Shown: one piece after another, positions 27,314 through 35,675 of the stretch
Layout of the letters: the number at the start of each line of letters is the position of its first letter
How positions within the stretch are numbered: position 1 is the stretch's first letter
DNA from: Hymenobacter busanensis
Lineage (GTDB): Bacteria; Bacteroidota; Bacteroidia; Cytophagales; Hymenobacteraceae
Assembly (NCBI RefSeq): GCF_008727865.1
Contig: NZ_VTWU01000011.1
Location: 31,937-95,936, forward strand
Length of the DNA: 64,000 nt
Direction of reading: 5' to 3'
Position numbers and translations under genes: made by a program
The notes under the pieces: model-generated
Seen by the model: the letters and a program-made list of their open reading frames with translations, nothing else
Databases searched by the model: none
What the model was told of the DNA's origin: nothing

Positions 27314-27916
27314 ATGACGTCCCCTAATCCTGAGCCCCCGTGCACGCTGCTTTACATCAAGCACATGGTATGCCCGCGCGGCATCCGCATGGTGCGGCGT
27401 GAGCTGGAACAGCTGGGCCTGCGGGTACTGGACGTGCGGCTTGGCGCCGCGACCGTGGCCGCCGCCGCTGAGGAGCTGGATTGGCCCCGCATCCGCCAGG
27501 TGCTGGCGGATGCGCAGTTTGCCTTGCTCGAAACGGAGCACCAGACCTTGCTCGAACGGGTCCATACGGCCACCGGGCACCTGCTGCGCCGGCCCGAGCC
27601 CCTGCGGCACCGGGCGTTCGGGCCGGCGCTGGCCCACGAATTGAGCTTGTCGTACGGGCAGCTCAGCGCTGCCTACGCCCGGCTTGCCCCGGGCGATACC
27701 CTGGCCGCGTACATCAGCCGCCAGCGGCTGGTGTACGCGCAGGAACTATTGATCACGTCTAGTTCCGGAGTGGGGCGCATTGCCCACCAACTGGGCTACA
27801 GCAGCCTGGCACACTTTTCCGGACAGTTTCGGCGGGTAGCCCGCTGCGCTCCCTCGGCGTACCGCAAGCAGCAACGGGCCCTGACGACCGGCACCCCGGC
27901 GGAAAGCTCGAAATGA
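27314..27916 (+). CDS. AraC-family regulator with degenerate HMA-like N-terminus
   Basis: 200 residues, a paralogue of the regulator at 12547 along its whole length. The N-terminal segment reads IKHMVCPRGIRMV, so the second Cys of the CxxC is replaced by Gly. The AraC domain (GRIAHQLGYSSLAHFSGQFRRV) is intact. It may have lost Cu(I) binding and become a constitutive or differently tuned regulator, or a partner of the other. It follows the RND gene by 47 bases. Confidence 0.75.
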   Translation: MTSPNPEPPCTLLYIKHMVCPRGIRMVRRELEQLGLRVLDVRLGAATVAAAAEELDWPRIRQVLADAQFALLETEHQTLLERVHTATGHLLRRPEPLRHRAFGPALAHELSLSYGQLSAAYARLAPGDTLAAYISRQRLVYAQELLITSSSGVGRIAHQLGYSSLAHFSGQFRRVARCAPSAYRKQQRALTTGTPAESSK

Positions 27917-27967
27917 TGCAAGCACCCGGCCAGCATGTGTAAAACTGCTGCCTGAGTAGAAGGTATA

Positions 27968-28008
27968 TACGATGAACAGCCCTTCATTTAGCAGGGCTAT
28001 CGTTCACT
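27968..28008 (+). promoter_or_regulatory. Imperfect inverted repeat upstream of copper-storage gene
   Basis: Segments GAACAGCCCT and AGGGCTATCGTTC flank a short AT-rich loop in the 106-base gap before the gene at 28023. It could be an operator for the AraC/HMA regulators or a weak terminator; no T tract follows. Confidence 0.35.
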
Positions 28009-28022
28009 TAACCTAACTACCC

Positions 28023-28355
28023 ATGCACGCCCAAAACCAAAACCTGCTTCAAGCCCTGAATGACTGCATCGCCGCCTGCGAGCATTGCGCCACCGCCTGC
28101 CTGCAGGAGCAGGACGTGAAGATGATGGCTCGCTGTATTAGCCTGGACCGCGACTGCGCTGATATCTGCGCTCTGACGGCCCGCTTCGTGGCCCGCGGCT
28201 CCGAGCACGCCGAGCACCTGCTGCGCGAGTGCGCCGAAATCTGCCGCGCCTGCGCCGCCGAGTGCATGCGGCACCAGCACATGGAGCACTGCCGCCAGTG
28301 CGCCGAGGCCTGCCGCCGCTGCGAAGAAGCCTGCATGGCCGGGGTTGCGGCCTAG
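28023..28355 (+). CDS. Cys-rich four-helix copper-storage-type protein (DUF326)
   Basis: 110 residues with 16 cysteines, mostly as CxxxC and CxxC spaced along helices (NDCIAACEHC, RDCADIC, ECAEICRACAAEC, HCRQCAEACRRCEEAC). This is the Csp-like four-helix bundle whose core fills with Cu(I). There is no Tat or Sec signal, so it would act in the cytosol, like Csp3. It is followed by a strong terminator and so forms its own transcription unit. Confidence 0.85.
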   Translation: MHAQNQNLLQALNDCIAACEHCATACLQEQDVKMMARCISLDRDCADICALTARFVARGSEHAEHLLRECAEICRACAAECMRHQHMEHCRQCAEACRRCEEACMAGVAA

Positions 28356-28374
28356 GCCCCGGCTGCGGCTCGCG

Positions 28375-28409
28375 AAAGCCAGCCTGGCATCGGTCCGGCT
28401 GGCTTTTTG
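28375..28409 (+). terminator. Intrinsic terminator after copper-storage gene
   Basis: Perfect 10-bp stem (AAAGCCAGCC with GGCTGGCTTT), 12-base loop, T run at the end. Confidence 0.88.
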
Positions 28410-28512
28410 CATACGGCCAGGCCGCGCCGTAGGGCACACCACGTTACCGGCGATGCCCTAAATCATGCAAGTACAGGCCGCAATTCCGTACGTGCTCCGG
28501 TGCACCGGCCAG

Positions 28513-28520
28513 TAATTTTG
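28513..28520 (+). promoter_or_regulatory. Possible -7 box for the CopZ-like gene
   Basis: TAATTTTG matches TAnnTTTG, 53 bases before the ATG at 28573. No clear -33 TTG is present at the expected distance, so it may need an activator. Confidence 0.4.
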
Positions 28521-28572
28521 GGTGTTTACTTTTTGCAGCCGCCTGGTTCGGCTGCACTCAACCGCTACTCCC

Positions 28573-28782
28573 ATGAAAACCCTTCAGTTCAAAACCAACA
28601 TCAACTGCGGCGGCTGCATCAAGGCCGTTACGCCCACCCTCAACCAAGAAGCCGGCGCCGGCAACTGGCAAGTTGACACCGCCAACCCGAATAAAATCCT
28701 GACCGTGACCTCCGACAAGCTCACGGCCGAGCAGGTGGTGCAAGCCGTACAGGAAGCCGGCTTTGAAATTCAGCCCGCATAA
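28573..28782 (+). CDS. copZ: HMA-domain copper chaperone (CopZ-like)
   Basis: 69 residues from the ATG at 28573. A single ferredoxin-like HMA domain with the metal loop NINCGGCIKAV (CxxC) and the final strand GFEIQPA. It would carry Cu(I) to the CopA ATPase or to the storage bundle. The Gly-Gly between the cysteines is shared with other Bacteroidota HMA chaperones. It has its own terminator and possible promoter. Confidence 0.85.
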   Translation: MKTLQFKTNINCGGCIKAVTPTLNQEAGAGNWQVDTANPNKILTVTSDKLTAEQVVQAVQEAGFEIQPA

Positions 28783-28806
28783 TCTCTTACGTCCGCAGCT
28801 CTTACG

Positions 28807-28840
28807 CACAACGCCCGGTTCCGCCGGGCGTTGTGTTTTT
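28807..28840 (+). terminator. Intrinsic terminator after CopZ-like gene
   Basis: Perfect 12-bp stem (CACAACGCCCGG with its complement), 5-base loop, then a TTTTT run. Confidence 0.88.
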
Positions 28841-29083
28841 CCGGCCGTTTACAATGCGGGCGGTCGGAAATTATATAAGCCCCAGGCTCACTAGCTGCAA
28901 ACATTTGCTGGTTGGAAACGCGTAAAGGCAAGGGCCTGGCTCGCCCTGCTCTGCTGACACCATACTGCCCGGGCAGCCCCTTCGGCCGGGGCTCATTTCG
29001 GGTGGTCAGGTACCGCTGGGGGGCTAGCTCTTGGGAATTTACAACAGCGCCGAGCTCCCGCAGATCGACTCTTGCCTGCGTCT

Positions 29084-30265
29084 ATGTTTTCAGATTTTCC
29101 CAATCTGCACCCGCTGGTGGTGCATTTGCCGATTGTGCTGCTCCTGCTCAGCGCCGCCCTGCAGGGCTTGCGCGTGTACCGGGATTGGCCCCCGGTTAAA
29201 TGGATTACCATCGGGGTAATGGCCGGCGGCTTTCTGGGAGCGCTGGCCGCCAGTACGGTGTTCCACGCCATGCCCCTGGGGCTGGCGCCCCCGGCCGCGG
29301 CCGTGTTTGAAGCCCACGAGAAGTATGCGGGCTACACGATGTGGCTTTCCGGCATCACCCTGCTTTTGGCGGGCATCGGCGTGTTTTTCAAGGTTCAGGG
29401 CCGGGCCTACGAAATCCTGGTGCTGGTGTCGGCCGTGGCGACGGCGGGCGTGCTGGCGGTGGCCGGGCACCGGGGGGCTCAGCTCGTGTACGTGGAAGGC
29501 GTGGGGCCGCAGGGCCGCCTGCTCGATAAAAGCCACGGGCATGGGGGTGAGCAGGCCATGCCCGGCATGGAAACGGGGACCGATAACCACGCGCAGCCAG
29601 CCGGTGCAGATACCCTTAACGGGTACAACGCCCCGGCATCCGGTGCTCAGGGTACCCCATCGGCAGCACCCAACGCCACCGACATGCGGGGCATGGAGGA
29701 CATGGATAGCCAGGCATCTCCTGCCCTGGGCAGGCGCAATGCTTCCCCCGGCGGGATGGGTAACATGGACATGTCCGGCTCCCGGCCCGCAGGGCAGGCG
29801 CGCCCTTCCCCACGGTCCGGCGCCATGCCGGATATGCCCGGCATGAGTGCGCCGGCCGCTCAGCGCACACAACGCCCGGCCCCAGGTACGGATCGGCGTA
29901 GCCCGTCCGGCCAACAAGCCATGGGCGCAATGCCCGGGATGGAAAACATGCCCGGCATGCGGCAGCAGCCAGCCGGCGCGAAAACGGCGGGCAAAACCCG
30001 TTCCACCAGGTCCGGCATGGAAGGGATGGAGGGGATGGAGGGTATGGCGGATATGCCCGGCATGCAGGCCCCGGCCGCGAAGCCGCCCGGGCAAGCCGCG
30101 CCCGCGATGAAGGATATGAGCAACATGCCCGGTATGGAGAAAGGCCAGGCCATGCCTGCCACGGGTACCATGCCGGGCATGAGCATGCCTGCCAACCCGC
30201 TGGACAAGTTCCGCTTTGAAGACAACAACCCGGCCCGGAACAAACCCAAGAATGCTAACCAGTAG
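29084..30265 (+). CDS. DUF2231 membrane protein with long Met-rich tail
   Basis: 393 residues from the ATG at 29084 (a TTG lies upstream). Residues 1-140 are a DUF2231 four-helix membrane domain with conserved histidines (HPLVVHLPIV, VFHAM, EAHEKYAGYT). Residues about 160-375 are low complexity, built on repeated MPGM, GMEN and GMEGMEGM units with Pro/Gly/Ala, ideal thioether sites for Cu(I). The tail is predicted periplasmic. It ends 7 bases before the multicopper oxidase gene, which also carries a Met-rich insert, so the two probably work together. Confidence 0.7.
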   Translation: MFSDFPNLHPLVVHLPIVLLLLSAALQGLRVYRDWPPVKWITIGVMAGGFLGALAASTVFHAMPLGLAPPAAAVFEAHEKYAGYTMWLSGITLLLAGIGVFFKVQGRAYEILVLVSAVATAGVLAVAGHRGAQLVYVEGVGPQGRLLDKSHGHGGEQAMPGMETGTDNHAQPAGADTLNGYNAPASGAQGTPSAAPNATDMRGMEDMDSQASPALGRRNASPGGMGNMDMSGSRPAGQARPSPRSGAMPDMPGMSAPAAQRTQRPAPGTDRRSPSGQQAMGAMPGMENMPGMRQQPAGAKTAGKTRSTRSGMEGMEGMEGMADMPGMQAPAAKPPGQAAPAMKDMSNMPGMEKGQAMPATGTMPGMSMPANPLDKFRFEDNNPARNKPKNANQ

Positions 30266-30272
30266 CGTATTC

Positions 30273-32711
30273 ATGCGACTAGTTGTCCTCTTCCTCTTCT
30301 GGCTCAGCTCGCTGACGCTCCTGGCCCAGACGCCGCAGCACCAGGCCATGCCCAAGGGCCAGGATGCCAACGCGACGGCCTCGGCGCCCCCGGACGCGGA
30401 GCTGCGGGGCCACGTGGTTTCGCCGCGGGCTACCCAAGCCGGCCACCGCGTCGAGTACGACCTGTACGTGGACGAACGCAAGGTGAACTTCACGGGCCGA
30501 ACCCGCCTGGCCATTGCCATCAACGGCCAGATTCCCGCGCCCACGCTGCGCTTTACGGAGGGCGATACGGCCGTTATCCGGGTGCACAACAAGATGAGCG
30601 TTGAAACCAGCATCCACTGGCACGGCATCCTGTTGCCCAACCAGTACGACGGGGTGCCTTACCTTACCACGGCGCCCATTGAGCCCGGCGATACGCACAC
30701 CTTCACCTTTCCCCTCATCCAGAGCGGCACCTACTGGTACCACTCCCACACCATGCTGCAGGAGCAGCAGGGCCTATACGGCTCCATTGTCATCCAGCCC
30801 AAGCAAGTGAAGTATGAGCTCAAGGAGTACGTGCTGGTGCTCTCCGACTGGACCGACCACCCGCCCAAGGAAGTGCTGCGCTACCTCAAGCGGGCCGGCG
30901 AATGGTTTGCCGTGCAGAAAGGCGCCACGCAGAGCTACGGCGAGGCCATTGCCGCCGGCTACTTCAAGGACAAGCTCAAGCAGGAGTGGGGCCGCATGCC
31001 GGCCATGGACCTGACGGACATCTACTACAACAAGTTTCTCACCAACGGCCGCGAGAAAAGCTACTATCCCGATGCCAGGCCGGGGGAAGTGGTGCGCCTG
31101 CGCGTGATCAACGGCAGCGCCTCTTCCTACTTCTACCTGCAGTACGCCGGCGGGCCCATGCAGGTCATTGCCGCCGACGGCATCAACGTGGAGCCCTTTC
31201 CGGTAACCAAGCTGGAAATCGCCACGGCTGAAACCTACGACCTGCTGGTCACCATCCCGACCACGGGCGCGGCGGAGCTGCGGGCCACGGCCAACGATAT
31301 CACGGGCTACTCCTCCAGCTACTTCGGCACGGGCGAGCCGATCAAAGCCCCCGACCTGCCGCGCATCAACTATTTCCAGATGATGCGCGAGATGAACAGC
31401 ATGGGCAGCATGACCGGCATGGACATGGGTGGCAACGGCCAGATGGACCCTCACGGCGGAGGGATGAAAGGCATGGATGGGAAAGGAGGCGGTGGGGATA
31501 AGAAGGGCATGAACATGCCCGGTAGCCAGAGCGCAGAACCGGCCATGAAAGGCATGAACATGCAGCAGGGCACCATGCCCGCAAGCACCGCGCCCTCGCC
31601 CCAAAACCGGCCGATGAACCAGCAAGAGAAGAGCGGCAAGAGCATGGGCAACATGCAGGAAATGGGCGGCATGGCAGGCATGAACATGAGCGGCATGAGC
31701 ATGGGCGGCGACTTCAACTACAACCAGCTGCGCGCCCTCAACCCGACCACGCTGGACTCCACCCGGCAGTGGCGCGAGATCAAGCTCACGCTCACCGGCA
31801 ACATGCTACGCTACGTCTGGTCGTTTGACAATAAGACCTTGTCACAGGCCGACAAGATTCCGATCCGCAAGGGCGAAAACGTGCGCATGACCTTCACCAA
31901 CCTGACCATGATGCGCCACCCGCTGCACCTGCACGGGCACTTTTTCCGCCTGGTCAATGCCCAGGGTGCCTACGCCCCCATGAAGCACACCTTCGACGTG
32001 CCGGCCATGGGCACGGTGACCATCGAATTCGACGCTAATGAGCAGCAGGATTGGTTTTTTCACTGCCACATCCTCTACCACATGATGGCCGGCATGGCCC
32101 GCATCATCAGCTACGAGGCCAGCCCGCAGAACGAGTTTGCCAAAACCGACTACCAGGTGCTCAAACGCGAGGACAACGCCGTGTACCCGTGGTTTGACTT
32201 ATCGGTGCATTCCCAAGGGGCTTACCTGGAGGGCAACCTCTCCAACAACCGCAACGCGCTCGAATTTGAAGGCCGGGTAAACTACCAGGGCAACTACGAA
32301 ACCGAAACCCACCTGCTGCGCTACCTCGACAAGCAACAGTTTCTGGCCGGCTTCGTCGGCTACGATTTCCGCGACAACAAAACCCTGCGTTCGGCCAAAG
32401 ATGCCGAAGGCGGCAACCGCCGCACCCCGGAAAACAACCGCAACTTTCGCCGGCAGGCCGAAGTCGGTGTGTACTACCTGCTGCCCATGCTCGTGCGCGC
32501 CGAACTGCGTACGGACCTGACCGGCCAGGTGCGCCTGCGCCTGGAACGCCGCGACCTGCCCCTGAGCAACAACGTGTTCATGGACATCAGCGCCAACACC
32601 GACCGCGAGTTCACCGTGGGCTTTCGCTACATGGTCAGCAAGTACGCCTCGTTGAGCACCAATTACGACAACCAGTACGGCTGGGGCGCCGGGCTAACGT
32701 TCCACTATTAG
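30273..32711 (+). CDS. Multicopper oxidase fused to a predicted outer-membrane beta-barrel
   Basis: 812 residues from the ATG at 30273, with a signal peptide ending LLAQ. All four copper motifs are present: HWHG, YWYHSH, HPLHLHGHF and FHCHILYHMMAGM. Between the second and third cupredoxin domains lies a Met/Gly-rich insert (about residues 385-485 with GMDMGG, GMKGMDGKGG, GMNMSGMSMGG). After the oxidase, about 180 residues of amphipathic strands end in LTFHY, as in CopB-type outer-membrane barrels. The protein likely oxidises Cu(I) at the outer membrane. Last gene of the rightward copper cluster. Confidence 0.85.
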   Translation: MRLVVLFLFWLSSLTLLAQTPQHQAMPKGQDANATASAPPDAELRGHVVSPRATQAGHRVEYDLYVDERKVNFTGRTRLAIAINGQIPAPTLRFTEGDTAVIRVHNKMSVETSIHWHGILLPNQYDGVPYLTTAPIEPGDTHTFTFPLIQSGTYWYHSHTMLQEQQGLYGSIVIQPKQVKYELKEYVLVLSDWTDHPPKEVLRYLKRAGEWFAVQKGATQSYGEAIAAGYFKDKLKQEWGRMPAMDLTDIYYNKFLTNGREKSYYPDARPGEVVRLRVINGSASSYFYLQYAGGPMQVIAADGINVEPFPVTKLEIATAETYDLLVTIPTTGAAELRATANDITGYSSSYFGTGEPIKAPDLPRINYFQMMREMNSMGSMTGMDMGGNGQMDPHGGGMKGMDGKGGGGDKKGMNMPGSQSAEPAMKGMNMQQGTMPASTAPSPQNRPMNQQEKSGKSMGNMQEMGGMAGMNMSGMSMGGDFNYNQLRALNPTTLDSTRQWREIKLTLTGNMLRYVWSFDNKTLSQADKIPIRKGENVRMTFTNLTMMRHPLHLHGHFFRLVNAQGAYAPMKHTFDVPAMGTVTIEFDANEQQDWFFHCHILYHMMAGMARIISYEASPQNEFAKTDYQVLKREDNAVYPWFDLSVHSQGAYLEGNLSNNRNALEFEGRVNYQGNYETETHLLRYLDKQQFLAGFVGYDFRDNKTLRSAKDAEGGNRRTPENNRNFRRQAEVGVYYLLPMLVRAELRTDLTGQVRLRLERRDLPLSNNVFMDISANTDREFTVGFRYMVSKYASLSTNYDNQYGWGAGLTFHY

Positions 32712-32721
32712 CGCCGATTTG

Positions 32722-33249
32722 CTAGCTGGCTGGCTTGGGAGAGTTAGTGCCGCCGGCCTTCGCTTCCCGCTTGCGGCGCCGCTCCGCTAGCTGCTGCTCG
32801 CGCTGCTCCCAACGCTGGGCATCTTCCTTTTCCTCGGCCTCGTAGCGGGCGTATTCGCTCGCGTAGTAGGCCCGCCGGTTCGCGATGTATCGCTGAGCCG
32901 ACACGGCTTCCTGCCCAAAGCGCTCCACGACCGGCACCTCCGTGCCAATGCTCAGCTTCAGCTTGTCATGGGTATCCCGACTATGCTGCCAGATGAGCAA
33001 GTGCAGCAATGGTGTTTGGTTGGCCTGCACAAACGGCTGGATGGCTTTCTCCATGAACTTGGCGCTAAACCCGTTGAAGTGGGTATCCAGCACAAAGCGC
33101 AGCATCTCCCGGTCGTGCTTCCAGTCGCTGAACGCAACGCTGAGGTAAAGCATGTTGTCCCGAAACTCCTGCTCACCATGCCGGTTGTGGAAGCTGAGCG
33201 GGGGCTCGGCGCCAAAATGCTTATAGCCCGTGCAGGTATAAATCGACAT
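32722..33249 (-). CDS. Hypothetical protein with charged coiled-coil tail
   Basis: 175 residues from the ATG at 33249 (a second ATG sits 3 bases upstream). The first 110 residues mix helices and strands (NMLYLSVAFSDWKHDREML). From about residue 135 the protein is nearly all Glu/Arg/Gln (EKEDAQRWEQREQQLAERRRKREAK), a single long coiled coil. No catalytic motif or signal. It converges with the oxidase gene at a 10-base gap. Function unknown. Confidence 0.5.
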   Translation of the reverse strand: MSIYTCTGYKHFGAEPPLSFHNRHGEQEFRDNMLYLSVAFSDWKHDREMLRFVLDTHFNGFSAKFMEKAIQPFVQANQTPLLHLLIWQHSRDTHDKLKLSIGTEVPVVERFGQEAVSAQRYIANRRAYYASEYARYEAEEKEDAQRWEQREQQLAERRRKREAKAGGTNSPKPAS

Positions 33250-33278
33250 CATCGCCGTACGTCGTTATCCGATTACGC

Positions 33279-34205
33279 TTATTTACAGTCCTGAACCAGG
33301 GCGCTCACGCTCAGCGTAGCCGTGGCGTCGGTGGTGTAGTTGTCGTTGTTCACGCACACATACAGGCGTCGGGTACCCGCCGGCAACGCCATGGGCCGGG
33401 TTTCCTGGGGCGTGTTTTCCGCCGCCCGAAAGCAAAGCTTGTCCCGGCTGATGGTGCCTTTGGTAGCTAGAAACTGCTGCGCCGCGTTTTCATCGGGGGT
33501 AATGTACCAGTGGCACTTGGTGCTGACCGTGGGGGGAGCGTTGTTTCCCTGCTTGGTCAGCGCCGAGGCAGCGGTGCTCAGCAGCGCCGGGGCAGCCGCG
33601 CCACCACTGCCGGCCACGGCGGCCACAGCCAGTGCCGTCGACCAGGAAATGGGCGGCTGGCCTTCGTCGCGTACGTCGAGCTTGTAGACAATGCCCACCG
33701 TGCCCACGGGCAGGTCAACGGTAAACACCTTGCGGCTGGAGTGCATGCAGTTGCTGCAGTGAATGGTGGCGTTGCTCAGCGGCAGCGCATCCTGCATGAC
33801 GGAGGAGCACTTGATTTCGCGCCCGTCGTCGTGCCAGCTCCGGAAGTCGGCTTGCTGCACGCCGTTCACGTAGGTACCGCGGAAGCTCACCTGGCCGTTC
33901 TCGTGCCAGCCGCAGCACAGGCCCGTGGGCTTGTCAGGATTTTCCGAAGCCATTTTGCCTTCCCACTGCTTTTTCCAAGACGGATAGTAGTAGTCGCGCA
34001 CAGTGCCGATGGTTTTGCCGGCAGCGTCGTGCCTAGCAATGCGCGCGTAGGCCACTTCCTCCAGTGTTTCGGTACGCTCCCAGTCGCGGTCAAAGTAGAC
34101 TGTATCGGCCGGGGGCAAGCTCACCGCCGCCGGCTTGGGGCGCTGGGCCAGCACGGGCAACGAGGCGAGCAGGAACAGGATGGGCAGAACGTAACGTTTG
34201 GTCAT
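33279..34205 (-). CDS. Exported MORN-repeat-like protein
   Basis: 308 residues from the ATG at 34205. Signal peptide ending VLAQ at about residue 20. Residues 95-150 contain MORN/YwqK-like units (GWHENGQVSFRGTYVNGVQQ, WHDDGREIKC). A cysteine cluster follows (IHCSNCMHSS), with a possible short membrane or hydrophobic segment and a C-terminal beta domain. MORN-like exported proteins are common in Bacteroidota; their role is unclear. Confidence 0.6.
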   Translation of the reverse strand: MTKRYVLPILFLLASLPVLAQRPKPAAVSLPPADTVYFDRDWERTETLEEVAYARIARHDAAGKTIGTVRDYYYPSWKKQWEGKMASENPDKPTGLCCGWHENGQVSFRGTYVNGVQQADFRSWHDDGREIKCSSVMQDALPLSNATIHCSNCMHSSRKVFTVDLPVGTVGIVYKLDVRDEGQPPISWSTALAVAAVAGSGGAAAPALLSTAASALTKQGNNAPPTVSTKCHWYITPDENAAQQFLATKGTISRDKLCFRAAENTPQETRPMALPAGTRRLYVCVNNDNYTTDATATLSVSALVQDCK

Positions 34206-34356
34206 AGAGGCTAACAAATGGGAAAAGGGGAGTGCGCAGGATAAAGGTAAAGACCTGTACGGCTTCACCAAACCTTTTCGCAACTGCCCTGAAATCAGTT
34301 AATAATCACATATATCCCAAAAGCTTATTTAGACTCTTTACAAAAAAATTAATCCC

Positions 34357-34379
34357 TTATTTGTAATCATTACAAATAA
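34357..34379. promoter_or_regulatory. Fur-like operator palindrome
   Basis: Perfect inverted repeat with 11-base arms (TTATTTGTAAT and ATTACAAATAA) around a single C, 23 bp in all. The centre (TAATCATTA) matches the centre of Fur boxes. It overlaps the -33 TTTG at 34360-34363 of the predicted promoter, so protein bound here would block transcription. Confidence 0.75.
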
Positions 34380-34393
34380 GCATGCTACCTTTG
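34360..34393 (+). promoter_or_regulatory. Promoter of the DUF4856-imelysin-TonB operon
   Basis: TTTG at 34360-34363 and TACCTTTG at 34386-34393, spacer 22 bases. Transcription would start near 34397, leaving a leader of about 34 bases before the ATG at 34431. Confidence 0.7.
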
Positions 34394-34430
34394 AGGCGTT
34401 GTTCCAAACTACTCCGAAATCCTGCTCCTC

Positions 34431-35582
34431 ATGACGTTTAAGTACGTTCCCGCCGCGCTCATTGCCCTGGCTTTTGGCTTTTCTTCCTGCGACAAGAACG
34501 AAACCGAATCGGCCCCGGCGCTGCGCGCCAAGATGGATGCCAACGCCTTAACGGCCACGTCCAAGTACACGGAATCGTTCAAAGACGCCAGTGGGCAATC
34601 GACGGTGGACCTGACCACCTCGAACCAGCGGCTGGACATGTTCTCGGAGCTGAACTCCTACATGGCGCTGGTGGCGGTAGCGGCCCCGGCTACGCCCCAG
34701 ACGCTGGACGTGACCAAGCTGCGCGGCTACTACACCAACACCGGCGGCTACTTCACCGGTGCCGGCCTGAATGCCGCGGGCTTCTCGCTGCGCAACACCA
34801 CGGCCGCGTCGTTTCCGGCGACCAATGCCGAGACGGTGCGCGGTTACGTCGACACCAAGCTGACCCAGCTGGCCACGGCCAGCCAGTCGGTCAACAACGT
34901 GGCCACGCCCGGTAACGCCGGACGCCTGGGCCGCTACCTGGTCGATGGCAACGGCATCGAGGTAAACCAAGTCATTCAGAAGGCCCTGATTGGCGCGCTG
35001 CTGCTCGACCAAATCGACAACGTGCTGCTGACGGACAACGCGCTGAAAGCCAACAACAGCAAGGTGGTCGATGGCAAGCCCTACTCGGAGCTGGAGCACA
35101 ACTGGGACCTGGCCTACGGCTACCTGACCAACAACGCCATCATGACCACGGACATCAACGCCACCCCGCGGGAGCGTTTCCTGGCTAGCTACCTCAACGA
35201 AAAGAACGGCCCCGCGTCGCCCGGCGTGTACCTGGCCTTCCTGAAGGGCCGCGCCGCCATCGTCAACAACGACGCTGCCGGCGTGAAGGCCCAGGCCGAC
35301 ATCATCCGCACCGAGCTGGAGAAGACCATTGCCCTGGCCGCCGTATCGTACATGCAGAACTGGAAAGCTGCTTCGGCCCTCGACGTGAAGGCCCACGCAT
35401 TAGGCGAAGGCCTCGGCTTCATCTACTCGCTGCGCTTCTGCACCAAGTACGGCGCCGATGCTGCCTTCTCCGACGGCGTGCTCAACGGTCTGACTTCCGG
35501 CAGCCAGGGTGCCTGGAGCCTGACCAACGCCCAGGCCGACGTGGCCATCAACGCCATCAAAGCCAAGTTCAACCTTCAGTAA
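34431..35582 (+). CDS. DUF4856 lipoprotein
   Basis: 383 residues with a lipobox Cys at residue 20 (FGFSSC). The body is helical with the DUF4856 pattern: YTESFKDASGQSTVDLTTSNQRLDM, HNWDLAYGYLTNN, and the final GEGLGFIYSLRFC. DUF4856 proteins are surface or periplasmic lipoproteins that occur next to imelysin genes, as here, and are thought to belong to iron uptake. First gene of a four-gene operon behind the Fur-like palindrome. Confidence 0.82.
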   Translation: MTFKYVPAALIALAFGFSSCDKNETESAPALRAKMDANALTATSKYTESFKDASGQSTVDLTTSNQRLDMFSELNSYMALVAVAAPATPQTLDVTKLRGYYTNTGGYFTGAGLNAAGFSLRNTTAASFPATNAETVRGYVDTKLTQLATASQSVNNVATPGNAGRLGRYLVDGNGIEVNQVIQKALIGALLLDQIDNVLLTDNALKANNSKVVDGKPYSELEHNWDLAYGYLTNNAIMTTDINATPRERFLASYLNEKNGPASPGVYLAFLKGRAAIVNNDAAGVKAQADIIRTELEKTIALAAVSYMQNWKAASALDVKAHALGEGLGFIYSLRFCTKYGADAAFSDGVLNGLTSGSQGAWSLTNAQADVAINAIKAKFNLQ

Positions 35583-35675
35583 CTTTCGGCCCGCTTGCGT
35601 AAGCGGAACAAGGCCAACGGGTGAGGCAGCCAACGCTACCTCGCCCGTTGGCCTTCGCCACAACAAACGCTTCCC

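Larger units (their letters stand above)
34206..34430. other. Divergent promoter region of the iron-type operon
   Basis: A strikingly AT-rich 225-base stretch in an otherwise GC-rich region. It includes the palindrome and promoter listed separately. No gene. Confidence 0.6.
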
